64,000 bases of DNA from Salarias fasciatus (taxonomy: Eukaryota > Chordata > Actinopteri > Blenniiformes > Blenniidae), in contig NW_021941230.1 of NCBI RefSeq assembly GCF_902148845.1, forward strand, positions 3,166,411 through 3,230,410. Reading direction: 5' to 3'. This document shows, piece after piece, positions 33,074 through 43,005 of the stretch. A program made the translations under genes and the position numbers. Below the pieces are notes generated by a model. It made no database searches. It worked only from the letters and a program-made list of their open reading frames with translations, and was not told the origin of the DNA. Each line of letters starts with the position of its first letter. Positions within the stretch are counted from its first letter, which is position 1.

Positions 33074-34045
33074 CCAATGACGTATAGAATTACTAGACCG
33101 CTCGCTGCTCGGCGGACAGCAGCGGCGCCATGGCAAATCGGCGCTGACTTCCGGTAGGGGCAAGAAGCAGTGGGGCGCTGTGTAATCCAGTGTAAATACA
33201 CAGACTTCAAGGCCTGCTTGTCATCACTGATGGGACAATATGTGTTATGTTATGGCTTTGACTGTTAGCAGACAGTAAAATCTCTGTCCTCGGCATGTTG
33301 TCATGGCGACCACAGCGTTGTTTAGCCTCACAGACAAGAAAAAATAAAGCATGTTTGTAGTTGACAGATGCTGACTTTCAGTCTCAAAAACTCTTACACA
33401 AAACGTCAGAAACTTACAAAGGGCGCCTGCATCCCATCGCTGTGAGGTGGACTACATGCTACAAGCTCATTTTTATTAAAAGTATGTGTCTATCAAGCAT
33501 CAGAAACAATATTTATTTCTATAAGCAGCTGGTCCTGCTGTGGGGTTAAGGGACCGTCTACAATTTACAAGACGCTGCAACAGTGAAGACAAACACCAAA
33601 AAAAACAAAAAACTAACACAAAAAAAGAAAACGTAATACCACCAGTGGGATTCACTGCAGTGTCACCATAATCACCACAACCTTCATTTGTCTCCTATCA
33701 AATTTATTGGATATGGCGTTTGTCTTCACTGTTCCAGCGTCCTGTAAATTCTAGATGGTCCCTTAACTGCTGATCGAAATCAATGTTTCTGCCAAAACAG
33801 AAACAATGCCAAATGTTTTAAACAATTTTTCTCCAATTCAAATTATTCAGTTGGACTTTCACAGCTGCTCAGACCCACAGACCTTGGAATGGTTGCTTTT
33901 TTTCCCCCGCAAAAATGGCGATAAAAAGTTTCTGGAGGAGCAATTGTTGCAGTCAGAACATGCACAGTATTTATGTAATAAGTCAGGTGCGATTTGCCGT
34001 CTCTCAGGGGGCAGTGAGCGGTCTAGTCATTCTATACGTCATTGG
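33074..34045. mobile_element. TIR element with 6 bp target duplication in the tRNA spacer
   Basis: The ends read CCAATGACGTATAGAAT and CTAGACCGCTC, with the exact inverse at the right (GAGCGGTCTAG ... ATTCTATACGTCATTGG). The 6 bp duplication CCTGGA lies at 33068-33073 and 34046-34051. The paralogous spacer at 40893 (CAGCCTGGACAG) is the empty site. No transposase frame; a smaller TTAA element is nested inside. A 6 bp duplication is unusual. Dada and IS3EU are superfamilies I recall as having 6-7 bp duplications, but I cannot assign the element. Confidence 0.85.
33550..33762. mobile_element. TTAA MITE nested in the TIR element
   Basis: Inverted ends GGGACCGTCTACAATTTACA / (reversed) GGGACCATCTAGAATTTACA, continuing through GACGCTG and AACAGTGAAGACAAAC, flanked by TTAA at 33546-33549 and 33763-33766. 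TTAA is the target of piggyBac-type and Kolobok elements. 213 bp, no coding capacity. Confidence 0.8.
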
Positions 34046-34190
34046 CCTGGACAGTGCTCATAAAATGACGACATCCTGACTGAAGGAAATGAAAACATGA
34101 GTCATGATGACTTGAGTGATGGTCAGTTTGACCTTAACCACTTCAAACAGTCCACCAGGATGTAAACGGGCCATTAATGAGTCCCACGGC

Positions 34191-34330
34191 ATGCTGGGAG
34201 AGCTGAAGAAGCCACAGTCCTGGGAACAGAGTTTCAGCAGGGGACTCGATCCCCTTTTCGTAGCTACATCTCTGTGAGGAAAATCACGTTCAGCTCATGG
34301 GAGTCAAAGAAGTCATCGAGGAAGACTCTC
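34191..34330 (-). pseudogene. L2-type LINE endonuclease fragment, reversed
   Basis: The minus strand shows FFDSHELNVIFLTEM, the same endonuclease piece as 9363-9540 and 41040-41165, with a stop right after. It lies on the other side of the Lys tRNA from the plus-strand endonuclease piece at 34600-35216. Confidence 0.6.
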
Positions 34331-34486
34331 TCCTAATCAGCAGAACCTCAGAGACTTCTCACACTTGACATTATCAAGATGAAACAGTGTATTACCAGGA
34401 CACAAATTTTGGCCAGAGTTACTTCAAGGCCATCTGCAAGTAGAATTGGTTTGAACAGGGATCCTCTCAACATTCCTCCCTTGTAG

Positions 34487-34559
34487 CACCTGGACAGGGA
34501 CTTGAACCCTGGACCCTCAGATTAAAAGTCTGATGCTCTACCATCTGAGCTACCCAGGC
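34487..34559 (-). tRNA. tRNA-Lys (TTT)
   Basis: A 73 nt cloverleaf starting GCCTGGGTAGCTCAGATGG, anticodon loop CTTTTAA, T arm CAGGGTTCAAGTCCCTG and acceptor GCCTGGG/TCCAGGT plus G. All stems pair with wobble only. It is the best-preserved Lys gene of the window. Confidence 0.93.
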
Positions 34560-34599
34560 CTGAAAAAGGGTCTTTTGTGTCTGTATAGCACTCACTTAT

Positions 34600-35216
34600 G
34601 AGTGAGACAGAGCGAACAGCTTTCCTGTCCACCATGGCTGAGAAACTGGAGCCTTGTGATCACGTCCTTATTCTTGGGGACTTCAACATTCATGTCTGCT
34701 GCCCTGGTAAACCTCTGGTAAAGGACTTCTTAACACTCACTGACTCTCTCCGTCTGGTTCAGTGTGTGTCTGGTCCCACACACGAACGGGGACACACACT
34801 CGGTCTTGTTCTCTGTGATGGTTTTTCTGTTAAAAATCCGGATATATGCGACAGTGTTTTCTCCGACCATCTGCCTGTGGTATTTGAAGTCGGGTTGTTC
34901 TGTGCACCAGTTAAAAGCTGCGTCCCTGCTCGGGGCTGTTGGACCTTTAACCCTTCCACCGCTGGTCTCTTCTCTGCTGCCTTCAACCAGCTCTGTGTTC
35001 CCCTGATCTCACGGGTCCAGAGGAGCTCAGCTCGTGGTTCCACTCCTCCTGCCAAACAATCCTGGACTCAGTGGCTCCATTAAAAACCAGGCAGCCCAAA
35101 GCCAAACCTGAGGCCTGGTTCAGGGAGAGAACTCGGCAGCTCGGAGGGAGTGTCGCAGAGCTGAGCGCGGGTGGAAGAGGGACAAGCTGCACGTTTCTTT
35201 TCAAATTTTAAAAGAT
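34600..35216 (+). pseudogene. L2 LINE endonuclease domain, C-terminal half
   Basis: The frame (34598-35083) reads FLSTMAEKLEPCDHVLILGD, FNIHVCCPGKPL, SGPTHERGHTLGLVL and FSDHLPVVFEV, the second half of the apurinic-type endonuclease of fish L2 elements (GDFNIH and SDH catalytic motifs visible; the usual HTLDLVL reads HTLGLVL). The frame ends at a stop soon after, and no reverse transcriptase follows. The first 55 bp are also present in the other tRNA-Lys spacers, so this piece is an old part of the repeated tRNA unit, kept longer here. Confidence 0.8.
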
Positions 35217-35221
35217 GACTG

Positions 35222-35440
35222 GCGCAGATATCAGAACACCGTGCTACCCCCGCCCCCCCCCCCCCCCCCCTCTCTTTATCTTTCTCTTTTTCTCTCTCTC
35301 TTGCTCTCTGAGCCTTCCTGTCCCGGTCATGTCCGGCAGCCATGCCAGATGCCAGTTTCTAAGAAAGGCAGCAGCAGGAGGAGATTCGATCTCCTGGACG
35401 ACGTGGAAGCAGCCGAGTCATGATAACAGGATGCTCGTTA
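35222..35440 (-). repeat. repeat shared with 62940-63140
   Basis: On the minus strand: AGCAGCAGGAGGAGATT-type sequence in reverse, GGCATGGCTGCCGGACATGA, GGACAGGAAGGCTCAGAGAG, then AG-rich and a G run. The same order is found on the plus strand at 62990-63160. It probably is a 3' or 5' untranslated piece of a LINE. Confidence 0.6.
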
Positions 35441-35449
35441 CATGTTGGT

Positions 35450-36780
35450 GACCCAGCTCGCCGCCGCTGGTGATTGCATAACCGCAAGGAGCTCCGAAAC
35501 AAAAACAACATGCAGAAATATAAAACAATTTGAAACCTAAGTTGTTGAGATGGCATGAGAAGTTATTTGGACTTTAGTTCATCTGACCTAAACGGGGCTT
35601 TTTCTGCATTGGAGTAGTTCTCCTGGTTCCAGTTCCTGTTTTCTAAGAAGCTGGAAGCACAGAGCTCTTCAGAAGACTGGAAGGTAACCAGCAAAGCTGC
35701 TGAAAAGCCAGTTTCAGATCTTTGTTTCCCAGAGATCAGTGTGGAGAAGCTTCCTGACGATGCTGAGGAGAAACTGGACGTTTCCTTCCTGCTTCAACTG
35801 TCCAGAAAACTAAACTCAACATCTGAAGGCTGAAAAGCTTCATTCCTCCTCATCACATCATGAAACCTGCTGTCCAATAACGCTGCTTTTGGAGATCCAA
35901 CACTCGCTGTCAATAAAGTACAGCTCACTCCACATTATTAACATGTTACTGATGCTTACTGGTCAAGTAACTGACCTGAGACTGTATTTTGGCTAAAATA
36001 CATTAAATACATGAATTGCTTAGTCCTGCTGATCATGTTTTGTAACAAACCCTGATCATTACACCGGGCTCACACTGGTTCCAGTCCGGCTCCGGTCCGG
36101 CTCCCGGCTCCGGTCTGGCTTCAGTCCTGCTCTTGTCCGGCTCCGGTCCGGACGCTGCAGCTAATCAGTAGTCATGAAATCAATGTGGCGGCTCCCAGCA
36201 GCCACGGCGCGGCTGCGGTCCGGAATGGTTCCACACACCGGCAATGATATGTGTCTGCAGCGCCGGAGACGGCACTGTCAGGACCCCACCCTGAGCACCG
36301 CGCGTTAGCGCCCCCTATCCAGACCAAGTGGAAGAGCCGAACAGCACTGTGAGGACCGTTCTCTTTATGGACAGAGTCCCCTGCTCTGTTCAAGACAAGT
36401 ATCCTACATGATTTACCGTTTTAAAGGATGATTTAGGTTTATTATTCTACGGGAAAATTTCATTCAAAATAAACTCAAAACATTACTGTTGTACAGTCAA
36501 AATGTACTGTTTAGAAAGATAACTGTTTTAAGGAGGATTTCCCTCCAAATAAACCAACACCTGCCTCTGCTGCTTGGCTGTCAGTGTTCCTGTGTTTCTG
36601 CCGTTTATATTTCTCTGGTTTTTCGGACTCTGCTCGTTGTTTTGACCCGGCTCTGGATTTGTCTTCCTGTTCTCCTGCCTCCTTATTCAGGAACTCTGTT
36701 CTGGATTGGCCTCTACCTCCTGGTTTGTTCCTGTGATTCTGTGGCTTTGGCTCTAATTAAACCCTGTTAACCAGATCCTC
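35450..36780. other. gap without recognised genes
   Basis: 36060-36160 has tandem CCGGTCCGGCTC-like units. 36550-36820 resembles a teleost dispersed repeat end (CTGCCTCCTTATTCAGGAAC ... CTGCTTTTGGGTTCCCC..CTGACAG). No gene. Confidence 0.4.
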
Positions 36781-36783
36781 CTG

Positions 36784-37230
36784 GTGGAGTCTGCTTTTGG
36801 GTTCCCCGACGGTCCTGACAGAGCTAACTGTCCTGGGACTGACAGCTTTCCTAATGACTGGTATGAAATGTTGAAAGAAGATCTGGCTGAGGGACTGCTG
36901 GAGTCCTCAGCTGTGAAATCAGTCTTCACTGTAGGCAAGGGCAAAGAACACTGTGAATCCTATTGCCCAATTTCTAGATTAAATATAGACTACAAACTAT
37001 TTCCATCTCTGATCTCTAAAGGAATGGAACACTGCCTCTCAGAGTTCATCACTGAGGATCAGACTGGGGTCATGAAGGGTCAAACACAGGGTCACATCAG
37101 GAGAAGCACACACCACCCAACAGGCCGGATGCAGAGAAGGCTTTCCAGTGTCAGCTGGTTTTTCTGGAGAAAGTGCTCGAGCGGTTTGACTTCAATGATC
37201 AATGAACAGATGTTTTTCTGAAAGCATAAC
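36784..37230 (+). pseudogene. L1-type LINE reverse transcriptase fragment
   Basis: The frame contains DSFPNDWYEMLKE, KGKEHCESYCPISRLNIDYK, LFPSLISKGMEHCLSEFI and EDQTGVMKG, the fingers and palm start of L1-group reverse transcriptase (compare GPDGFPxEFYK, YRPISLLNxDxKI, DQxGFIxGR). It stops before the catalytic FADD box. Both ends are cut. Confidence 0.75.
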
Positions 37231-37394
37231 ACTTGATCACTAATTCAGCCACCATTGATACTCAGTCAGTAGGATTCTTTGACATGAATGAATTTATTCA
37301 TAAGTTTTGAGTGAAACAAGGATTTAACCAGTGAAGGGTGAAGCTGAGATGCTCATTAAATCTGTCTCTCTCTTCAGGATGTCAGCCCCTATCT

Positions 37395-37700
37395 TTCTAT
37401 ATATCTATCTGCCAAAGTCTATTTATCTATCTATCGATCTAGCAACCGAACAAAATCTAACTACATTAAAAAAACTAACTACCTACTAAAGTCTAACGAT
37501 CTAAAATAAACTAACTACCTATCAAAATCTAACCACCTTAAAAAAACTAACTACTTATCAAAGTCTATCTACCAACTAAAATCTAACTACATGAAAAAAA
37601 AACTAACTCCCTATCACAATCTAGCTACCTAAAAAAAACTATCTACCTACCAAAATCTAACTACATCAAATAAATTAACTAACTACCCAAGTCTATCCAT
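37395..37700 (+). repeat. degenerate tandem array, about 36 bp unit, TCTA-derived
   Basis: Units of roughly AAAAAAACTAACTACCTATC + AAAATCTAACTACCTT repeat about eight times with many changes, after a short TCTA run at 37395-37440. The unit is itself made of CTA/TCTA steps, so it probably grew from a tetranucleotide repeat. Confidence 0.75.
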
Positions 37701-37995
37701 CTCTCTCCTTTCTGACTCCCTGCTGCCTCTCCTCACCCCCTCCTCGCCCCTCCTGGCTCCTCCTCTTCAGGTCTTGTCTCCTGTGGAGGATCTTGTCCAC
37801 CCTGGCGTCCAGGTTCCTGGGCCTCCATTCACTGTTTTTCTTTTTAAGCTGGAATGAAAATAGTGAAACTGGTCATTGAGGGACTTTCTAAACCGCTCAG
37901 TGGCCTGGAACTCATGGTTCCAAACCAGTTCTTATCCAAACCACATAACAGAGCTGAGGTTGATGGAATGTTGTCAACAGAAAGGGGTCTGTACC

Positions 37996-38256
37996 TTGAT
38001 GAACTGGGCCTGGTTCTCCTGGTGGGCCTCAGTCAGAGGCAGCCTCTCCAGTCAGTGCTGCTCTTTAAGAGAAGCCACCTCTGCTGCTGCAGAGCGCCTC
38101 TCCTGGCTGTCCTGGGCTGCTTTCAGCTGTCTGGAGAGCGCCTCCTTCTGGGCTCTCAGCTGGACCACCTGCTCCTCGTGTTGTTTAACCAGAGCTGCCT
38201 CCTTCTCAGCAGAAGAAGGGAAGCGTCCAGAACGTTCTGCTGCTGCTGCTGGCTGA
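37996..38256 (-). pseudogene. coiled-coil exon fragment, host gene type
   Basis: The minus strand reads SAEKEAALVKQHEEQVVQLR, AQKEALSRQLKAAQDSQERR and SAAAEVASLKEQH, a heptad-rich coiled coil, then a TGA, then LTEAHQENQAQFIK followed by GGTACAG, which looks like a splice donor (AAG|GTACAG). A second possible exon follows on the same strand near 37830-37740. I cannot name the gene; long golgin- or centrosome-type coiled coils look alike. Confidence 0.45.
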
Positions 38257-38281
38257 CGCTGCCACCAGGTGAAACTTGATC

Positions 38282-39530
38282 AGTCGCCTGAAGTGATGGA
38301 ACAGCTGAACCACGGGAACGGCGGCGGGGGCCTCACTGAACCACTTCCCAGACTGGCCCAGGAAGACGGGGGTCCCACATGGAGGGCCGGGTCACTGTGT
38401 GTGGCTGAGAGGAAGACATGAGACGTTTTCAACCAGGAGAAGCATCTTTTCAGAGTCACAACAGGAGGAAGTGAAGCCAAAACACTAATTTCACCTCTCT
38501 CCTCTCCGGTCTGAAGGGAAAGCTGTCATTTAGAAAGACACTCTCAGGGACTGACGTGTGGCGTCACTCTGGTGCTAACAGGACCTTCAGAGGAGCTTCA
38601 TGCTTTTCCAATGATTGAACCACAAATGGAAAACATGAAGGAAACTGACTCCTTCTCTTTCCCCGTGTCAGACATGTCGGATATCAGGAGAACACAGAGC
38701 AAAACACTGTTCAGCATGGCGAAATCCTCCAACTGAGAAAAGGGAAAAAGCTTGTGGGGGTCGTTTTGTGTCTGCGTTTATTACTGAGCTGTGCTTTCAG
38801 AGGAGGAAGATCAGTTATCAATTCCATTCCTGTAAAGTCTCCTGATCCTCTCTGGATCCTCAGCGGTTCATGACGCTTCATCTGCCCATCACGAGATAAA
38901 ACACACACAGCCCGAGAAAAAAAACCCTTTTCTTTTTAATAAAAATTCTGTGCCAGGATATATATGATTATCATGATATAAGATGAGCTATATCGAGATC
39001 TAAAATTTGTTTCATATCACACAGGTCCAGTACCTGGTACCAGGCACTAACCAGTGGAGACGCTTCCTGTGGAGTACTGACTTTGTCAGGATTCTGTTCA
39101 GGCAGGCAGCGGGCAGTCTCTGTCTCCCTGGGTCCGTCTGATTGCTGTTTGCCACTCTTTACAGTGACTGATTGGTCAGTCAGCAACATTCACCCTAACT
39201 GGACTCACCGTCCACCAGATACACCCCCTCCTCCTGGAGCCCAACCAGGCTCTCCAGCCACACCTGGGTACCCGCTCTTAAGCACCCTTTCTCAAACTAA
39301 ACCCTCTGAACCCCCGCCCCATGTCCAGCCCCTGGTACTCCAGAATCTCCACTCAGTCTTTTTTTTTTCCACTCTCCACTCATGATCTTTATTTTACTGT
39401 AAAATGTGTTTTGATAATAAAAGACAAAACACTTCAACATAATAGATGTCTTGATGAAACTCAACCTCCTGGTTATTTAGCAGACAGTAACCCTGCTGTC
39501 ACTTTCCAGATGTAGTAACTGACTGATGAT
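38282..39530. other. gap without recognised genes
   Basis: Ordinary complexity; nothing recognised. Confidence 0.4.
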
Positions 39531-39600
39531 GTTTGAAGCCAGGACCTCCTGTTGATGAGACAGGCTCTTTGAGCAGCTGAGCCACAGCGCCTCCTTCAGC
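39531..39600 (-). pseudogene. tRNA-like sequence
   Basis: The minus strand reads GGCGCTGTGGCTCAGCTGCT, with an anticodon-arm-like CCTGTCTCATCAACAGG and GGAGGTCCTGGCTTCAAAC. It could be a decayed tRNA (CAT anticodon) or the head of a tRNA-derived SINE. It lies at the inner end of the right duplication arm. Confidence 0.35.
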
Positions 39601-39847
39601 ATGGTTTTAGTGCTGCACTACCTGACTGTCAGATGGACCATCAACCATCAAACCCCCATGAACAGAAAACACCTGACCTGGACCAGTGATGGATCCACTT
39701 CCATCAATACTGACCTCCAGCAACCAGCCACACTCCACAGTCCAGACTGTCCTGCTGAGAGAGGAACAGGCTTCTCAGGAGTTTTCCTCCTGGACTCACT
39801 GAGCTGATTCACTTCAGTCAGAATCAGCAGAGCAGGTGGAGGAAACA

Positions 39848-39919
39848 GGGGATGTAGCTCAGTGGTAGAGCACCTGCTTCGCATGTAGGAGGTCCTGGGT
39901 TCAATCCCCAGCATCTCCA
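39848..39919 (+). tRNA. tRNA-Ala (CGC)
   Basis: 72 nt, loop TTCGCAT, T arm CTGGGTTCAATCCCCAG, acceptor GGGGATG/CATCTCC plus A. All boxes normal. Partner of 10672-10743. Confidence 0.93.
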
Positions 39920-40091
39920 GACTTTATGTCTAACATTAATATCATCAAGCTCATGAATCGAGGCTGAGTCTGTCTTGATGGCTGTGAGATAAAATCAATC
40001 TCGGAACATCCCAGAGGATTTTTCCATCAAGATCGAACACAGAACTGTTGTGGAAGTCTTTCTGTTGTTGGCATAAAGAACTTCTGAAAAA

Positions 40092-40420
40092 TCATATTTC
40101 CCTCAACAAATCAATGTAGAAGTTGTTGAAATTCCTTCTCCTTGTCTTCTCTGCCATGATTGAGAGTAAAACTCCAGCAATCAGCAGCTTATTGAGATCA
40201 AAACCTTTCTGAGGTACTGTGACCATTCCTGGTAGAAAGTGTGTGTGTGGAGGGTGATATGAGGTGAATCCACCTGCACAGCCTTCCAGCTGGACTGGAT
40301 TTATAAAGGGAAAGAGCTGCATGCTTTATAAATCAGATGCTGTTTCTGCTTTTGGTGCTGGTAGACTTTTAGTGTGGATCCTCCACAGTGTGTGATCAAC
40401 GAGGCCCCTGGCCTGCAGAG
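40092..40420. mobile_element. degenerate MITE-like sequence, right-arm copy
   Basis: Reverse copy of 10166-10490 with a few small changes; see that entry. Confidence 0.4.
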
Positions 40421-40748
40421 TCCAACATCTGGTTCTTCCTCCTTTGAGTGAGCAGCATGGAGCCGGAGCTCCTTCAGCAGCTGTGTCACGTTGGTAAAGC
40501 CAGGTGTGGCTTCGTTCAGCAGTCTGAACCTGTGCTGACGCTACGGGGTTTCCCTCCACGTCACTGGGGGCCGGTCGCTCCTCCACCAACCAGATCATCA
40601 CTCTGAATCTGAGGAGGGTTTCCACACTCGTTACCCTCACTTTGAACTGGAATATATCAAATTAATCACGTTATTTTCCTCTGGTGGACAAACTTCTTCT
40701 TTAAACAAACCTGAAAACCATTGGTAGAAGAGAGTAATGACAATTGAA

Positions 40749-40820
40749 GGGCTCGTCCGGGATTTGAACCCGGGACCTCTCACACCCGAAGTGAGAATCA
40801 TACTCCTAGACCAACAAGCC
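40749..40820 (-). tRNA. tRNA-Pro (CGG)
   Basis: 72 nt, minus strand, starts GGCTTGTTGGTCTAGGAG, anticodon loop TTCGGGT, T arm CCGGGTTCAAATCCCGG, acceptor GGCTTGT/ACGAGCC (one T-G wobble). It occupies the place of the left-arm tRNA-Pro (AGG). Confidence 0.92.
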
Positions 40821-41335
40821 CACATACTAATGAAACAAAAAGACTCAACTGATTGTCATGAATCAGGCAGGTGATCCAGACTCCTGACAGCCTGGACAGA
40901 GCTCATCCAATGACAACATCCTGACTAAAGGAAATGAAAACACGAGTCATGATGACTTGAATGATGGTCAACTTGACCTCAATCACTTCAAACAGTCCAG
41001 AAAGACAGAAACGGGCCCCAAGTGAGCCCAATGGCATGCTGGGAGAGCTGAAGAAGCCACAGTCCTGGGGACAGAGTTCCATCAGGAGACCAGTTCACCT
41101 TTAAGCAGCCACGTCTCTGTCAGGAACATCACATCCAGCTCATGGCAGTCAAAGAAGTCACAGAGGAAGATGGTCTCAATGTCAACAGAACCTGTGAGAC
41201 TTCTCGAAAAACGGCATCATCAGGAGAAAACACAGCATGTCATCAGGACGCAAATTTTGTGTATTTTGGCCACCGACACAGAGCAGCACTGTGTCCCTCT
41301 GCTGTATGGATCCATACATAAACCATTCCTTACTA

Positions 41336-41408
41336 CACCTGGACAGGGATTTGAACCCTGGACCCACAGATTAAAAGTCTGATGCGCTGCCATCTGAGCT
41401 ACCCAGGC
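41336..41408 (-). tRNA. tRNA-Lys (TTT), slightly degenerate
   Basis: 73 nt, minus strand. Anticodon loop CTTTTAA and T arm CAGGGTTCAAATCCCTG are normal. D arm (GATGGCAGCGC) and one anticodon-stem pair differ from the gene at 34487, giving mismatches. Possibly functional. Confidence 0.8.
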
Positions 41409-42472
41409 CTGACAGTAGAGGGTTTGGAGTTTCTATACCACTCATTTATGATTGAGAGCAGAGCGGACAGCTTTCCTGTTCTCCATGGCTCAGAAAGTGG
41501 AGCCTTGTCTGACTGACTTACGTTTATTGACCAGGAGTGATGCAGACTTCTTCCTAAAGTTAATAAGATGATGTACAAGAAGCACTGTGGTGGAAAAACA
41601 CATTGTGAGTTTTTATCTACATTTAACAAAAAGTGTCATGTCCACAATTATTCACACTCTTCTCAATAATCAATCGTAAAGCCTTCATTCACTATTACAG
41701 TGATCAACCTCTTCCTATCATTACTGAGCAGCTTCTTGCATGTCACCACTGGGATGTTTAGCCATTTAGATTCAGCAATGAACTCTTTTTTGTGTTCTTT
41801 TCTTGCCACAAAAACTTTTAAATAGTTTTTGTGGCAGCATTTTGGGTCCCAGTGGAAATAATGAACGGCAACCGAGTGACAGGAAAGACAAGGACAATAT
41901 GTAAGAACTGTCAGAGAATAGTCCTGAACACCGTGACTAACAGGAGCACTGTGCTCTCTGCACTGATAGAGGAGGACTCTGGTTACAGTTTTACTTCTCG
42001 TGTTTGCACTTTAATAAAAATAAAAAATCATTTGAGGAAAGAAGTTCATGCTCATGCTCATGCTGAGGCCATGCATGGATGCAAATTATAAAACATTTCA
42101 AAATGCACCTTTATTGTTCAGTGACTGTTTCATAAAAAGTCTGTTTTTCTTGTCATATATTTTGTCATTTTAATTTTCTCTAAAGTAAAGTGGAAATCTG
42201 GTCTGATCTCATGATGGTGAACCCAATGCTGTGTCTCGTCTCATGAGCTGAGTGTCTCGTCTCACCCCAAGAAATGAAAAATAAATCAATCTAGTAATTG
42301 TCCTCTGGGCTGGGCCTGTCCTGACAGACAGGTTGGACTTTATTCCCACCTGGACAGTTTGGTATTGAGGTCAGCTGCCAGCCGAGAGCTGAGATCATGA
42401 TCAGGATGTTTGAGACGTTAATGTGTGAGTGCTGTTCTCCCCGTTTACATTTTAGCAGAACATCCTACGAGC

Positions 42473-42474
<2 letters not shown>

Positions 42475-42562
<88 letters not shown>
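42475..42562 (+). repeat. (GT)n microsatellite
   Basis: About 44 uninterrupted GT units. The left arm has no such array at the matching place (about 8905). Confidence 0.98.
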
Positions 42563-42563
<1 letters not shown>

Positions 42564-43005
42564 ATTCACACCAAATCCCTCACAGCTGTATCAAGTTGAT
42601 TCTTCAGCACCATGGACAGCTCTATCAGTCCTTTTCCACTGGTTCCTTCTCAGCTTTACAATCAGACAATCAACCCTGAACATGAACAATACATGTGTTA
42701 TGACAGTTAGGGTCGAACACCAATGTAAGAAAAAGACAATGATTAAGCTAATTTGTGGACATGATGGCAGTTTTGAACATTGGGCTTCAGCAGTAAACCT
42801 CTTGTTAGAGTCACTTGTTGTTTGTGGTAAACTTCTCTTTCTTTCAAAGCTGCAGGACTCCAGATGTCCAGTTAACCTACTCTAGTACAGCATTTTATGA
42901 AAGTCAGTCAAAATCATTGGTGGCACCATCATCACCAGTGGCAGCAGATGATCCAGACTACTTTAACTGAATATCATGTAAAATAGAGCAAGTCCTGGAA
43001 ACAGC

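Noticed and set aside
42397-42885. 162-codon frame with a cysteine-valine run
   Set aside because: Product of reading through the GT array; the flanks are duplicated spacer.
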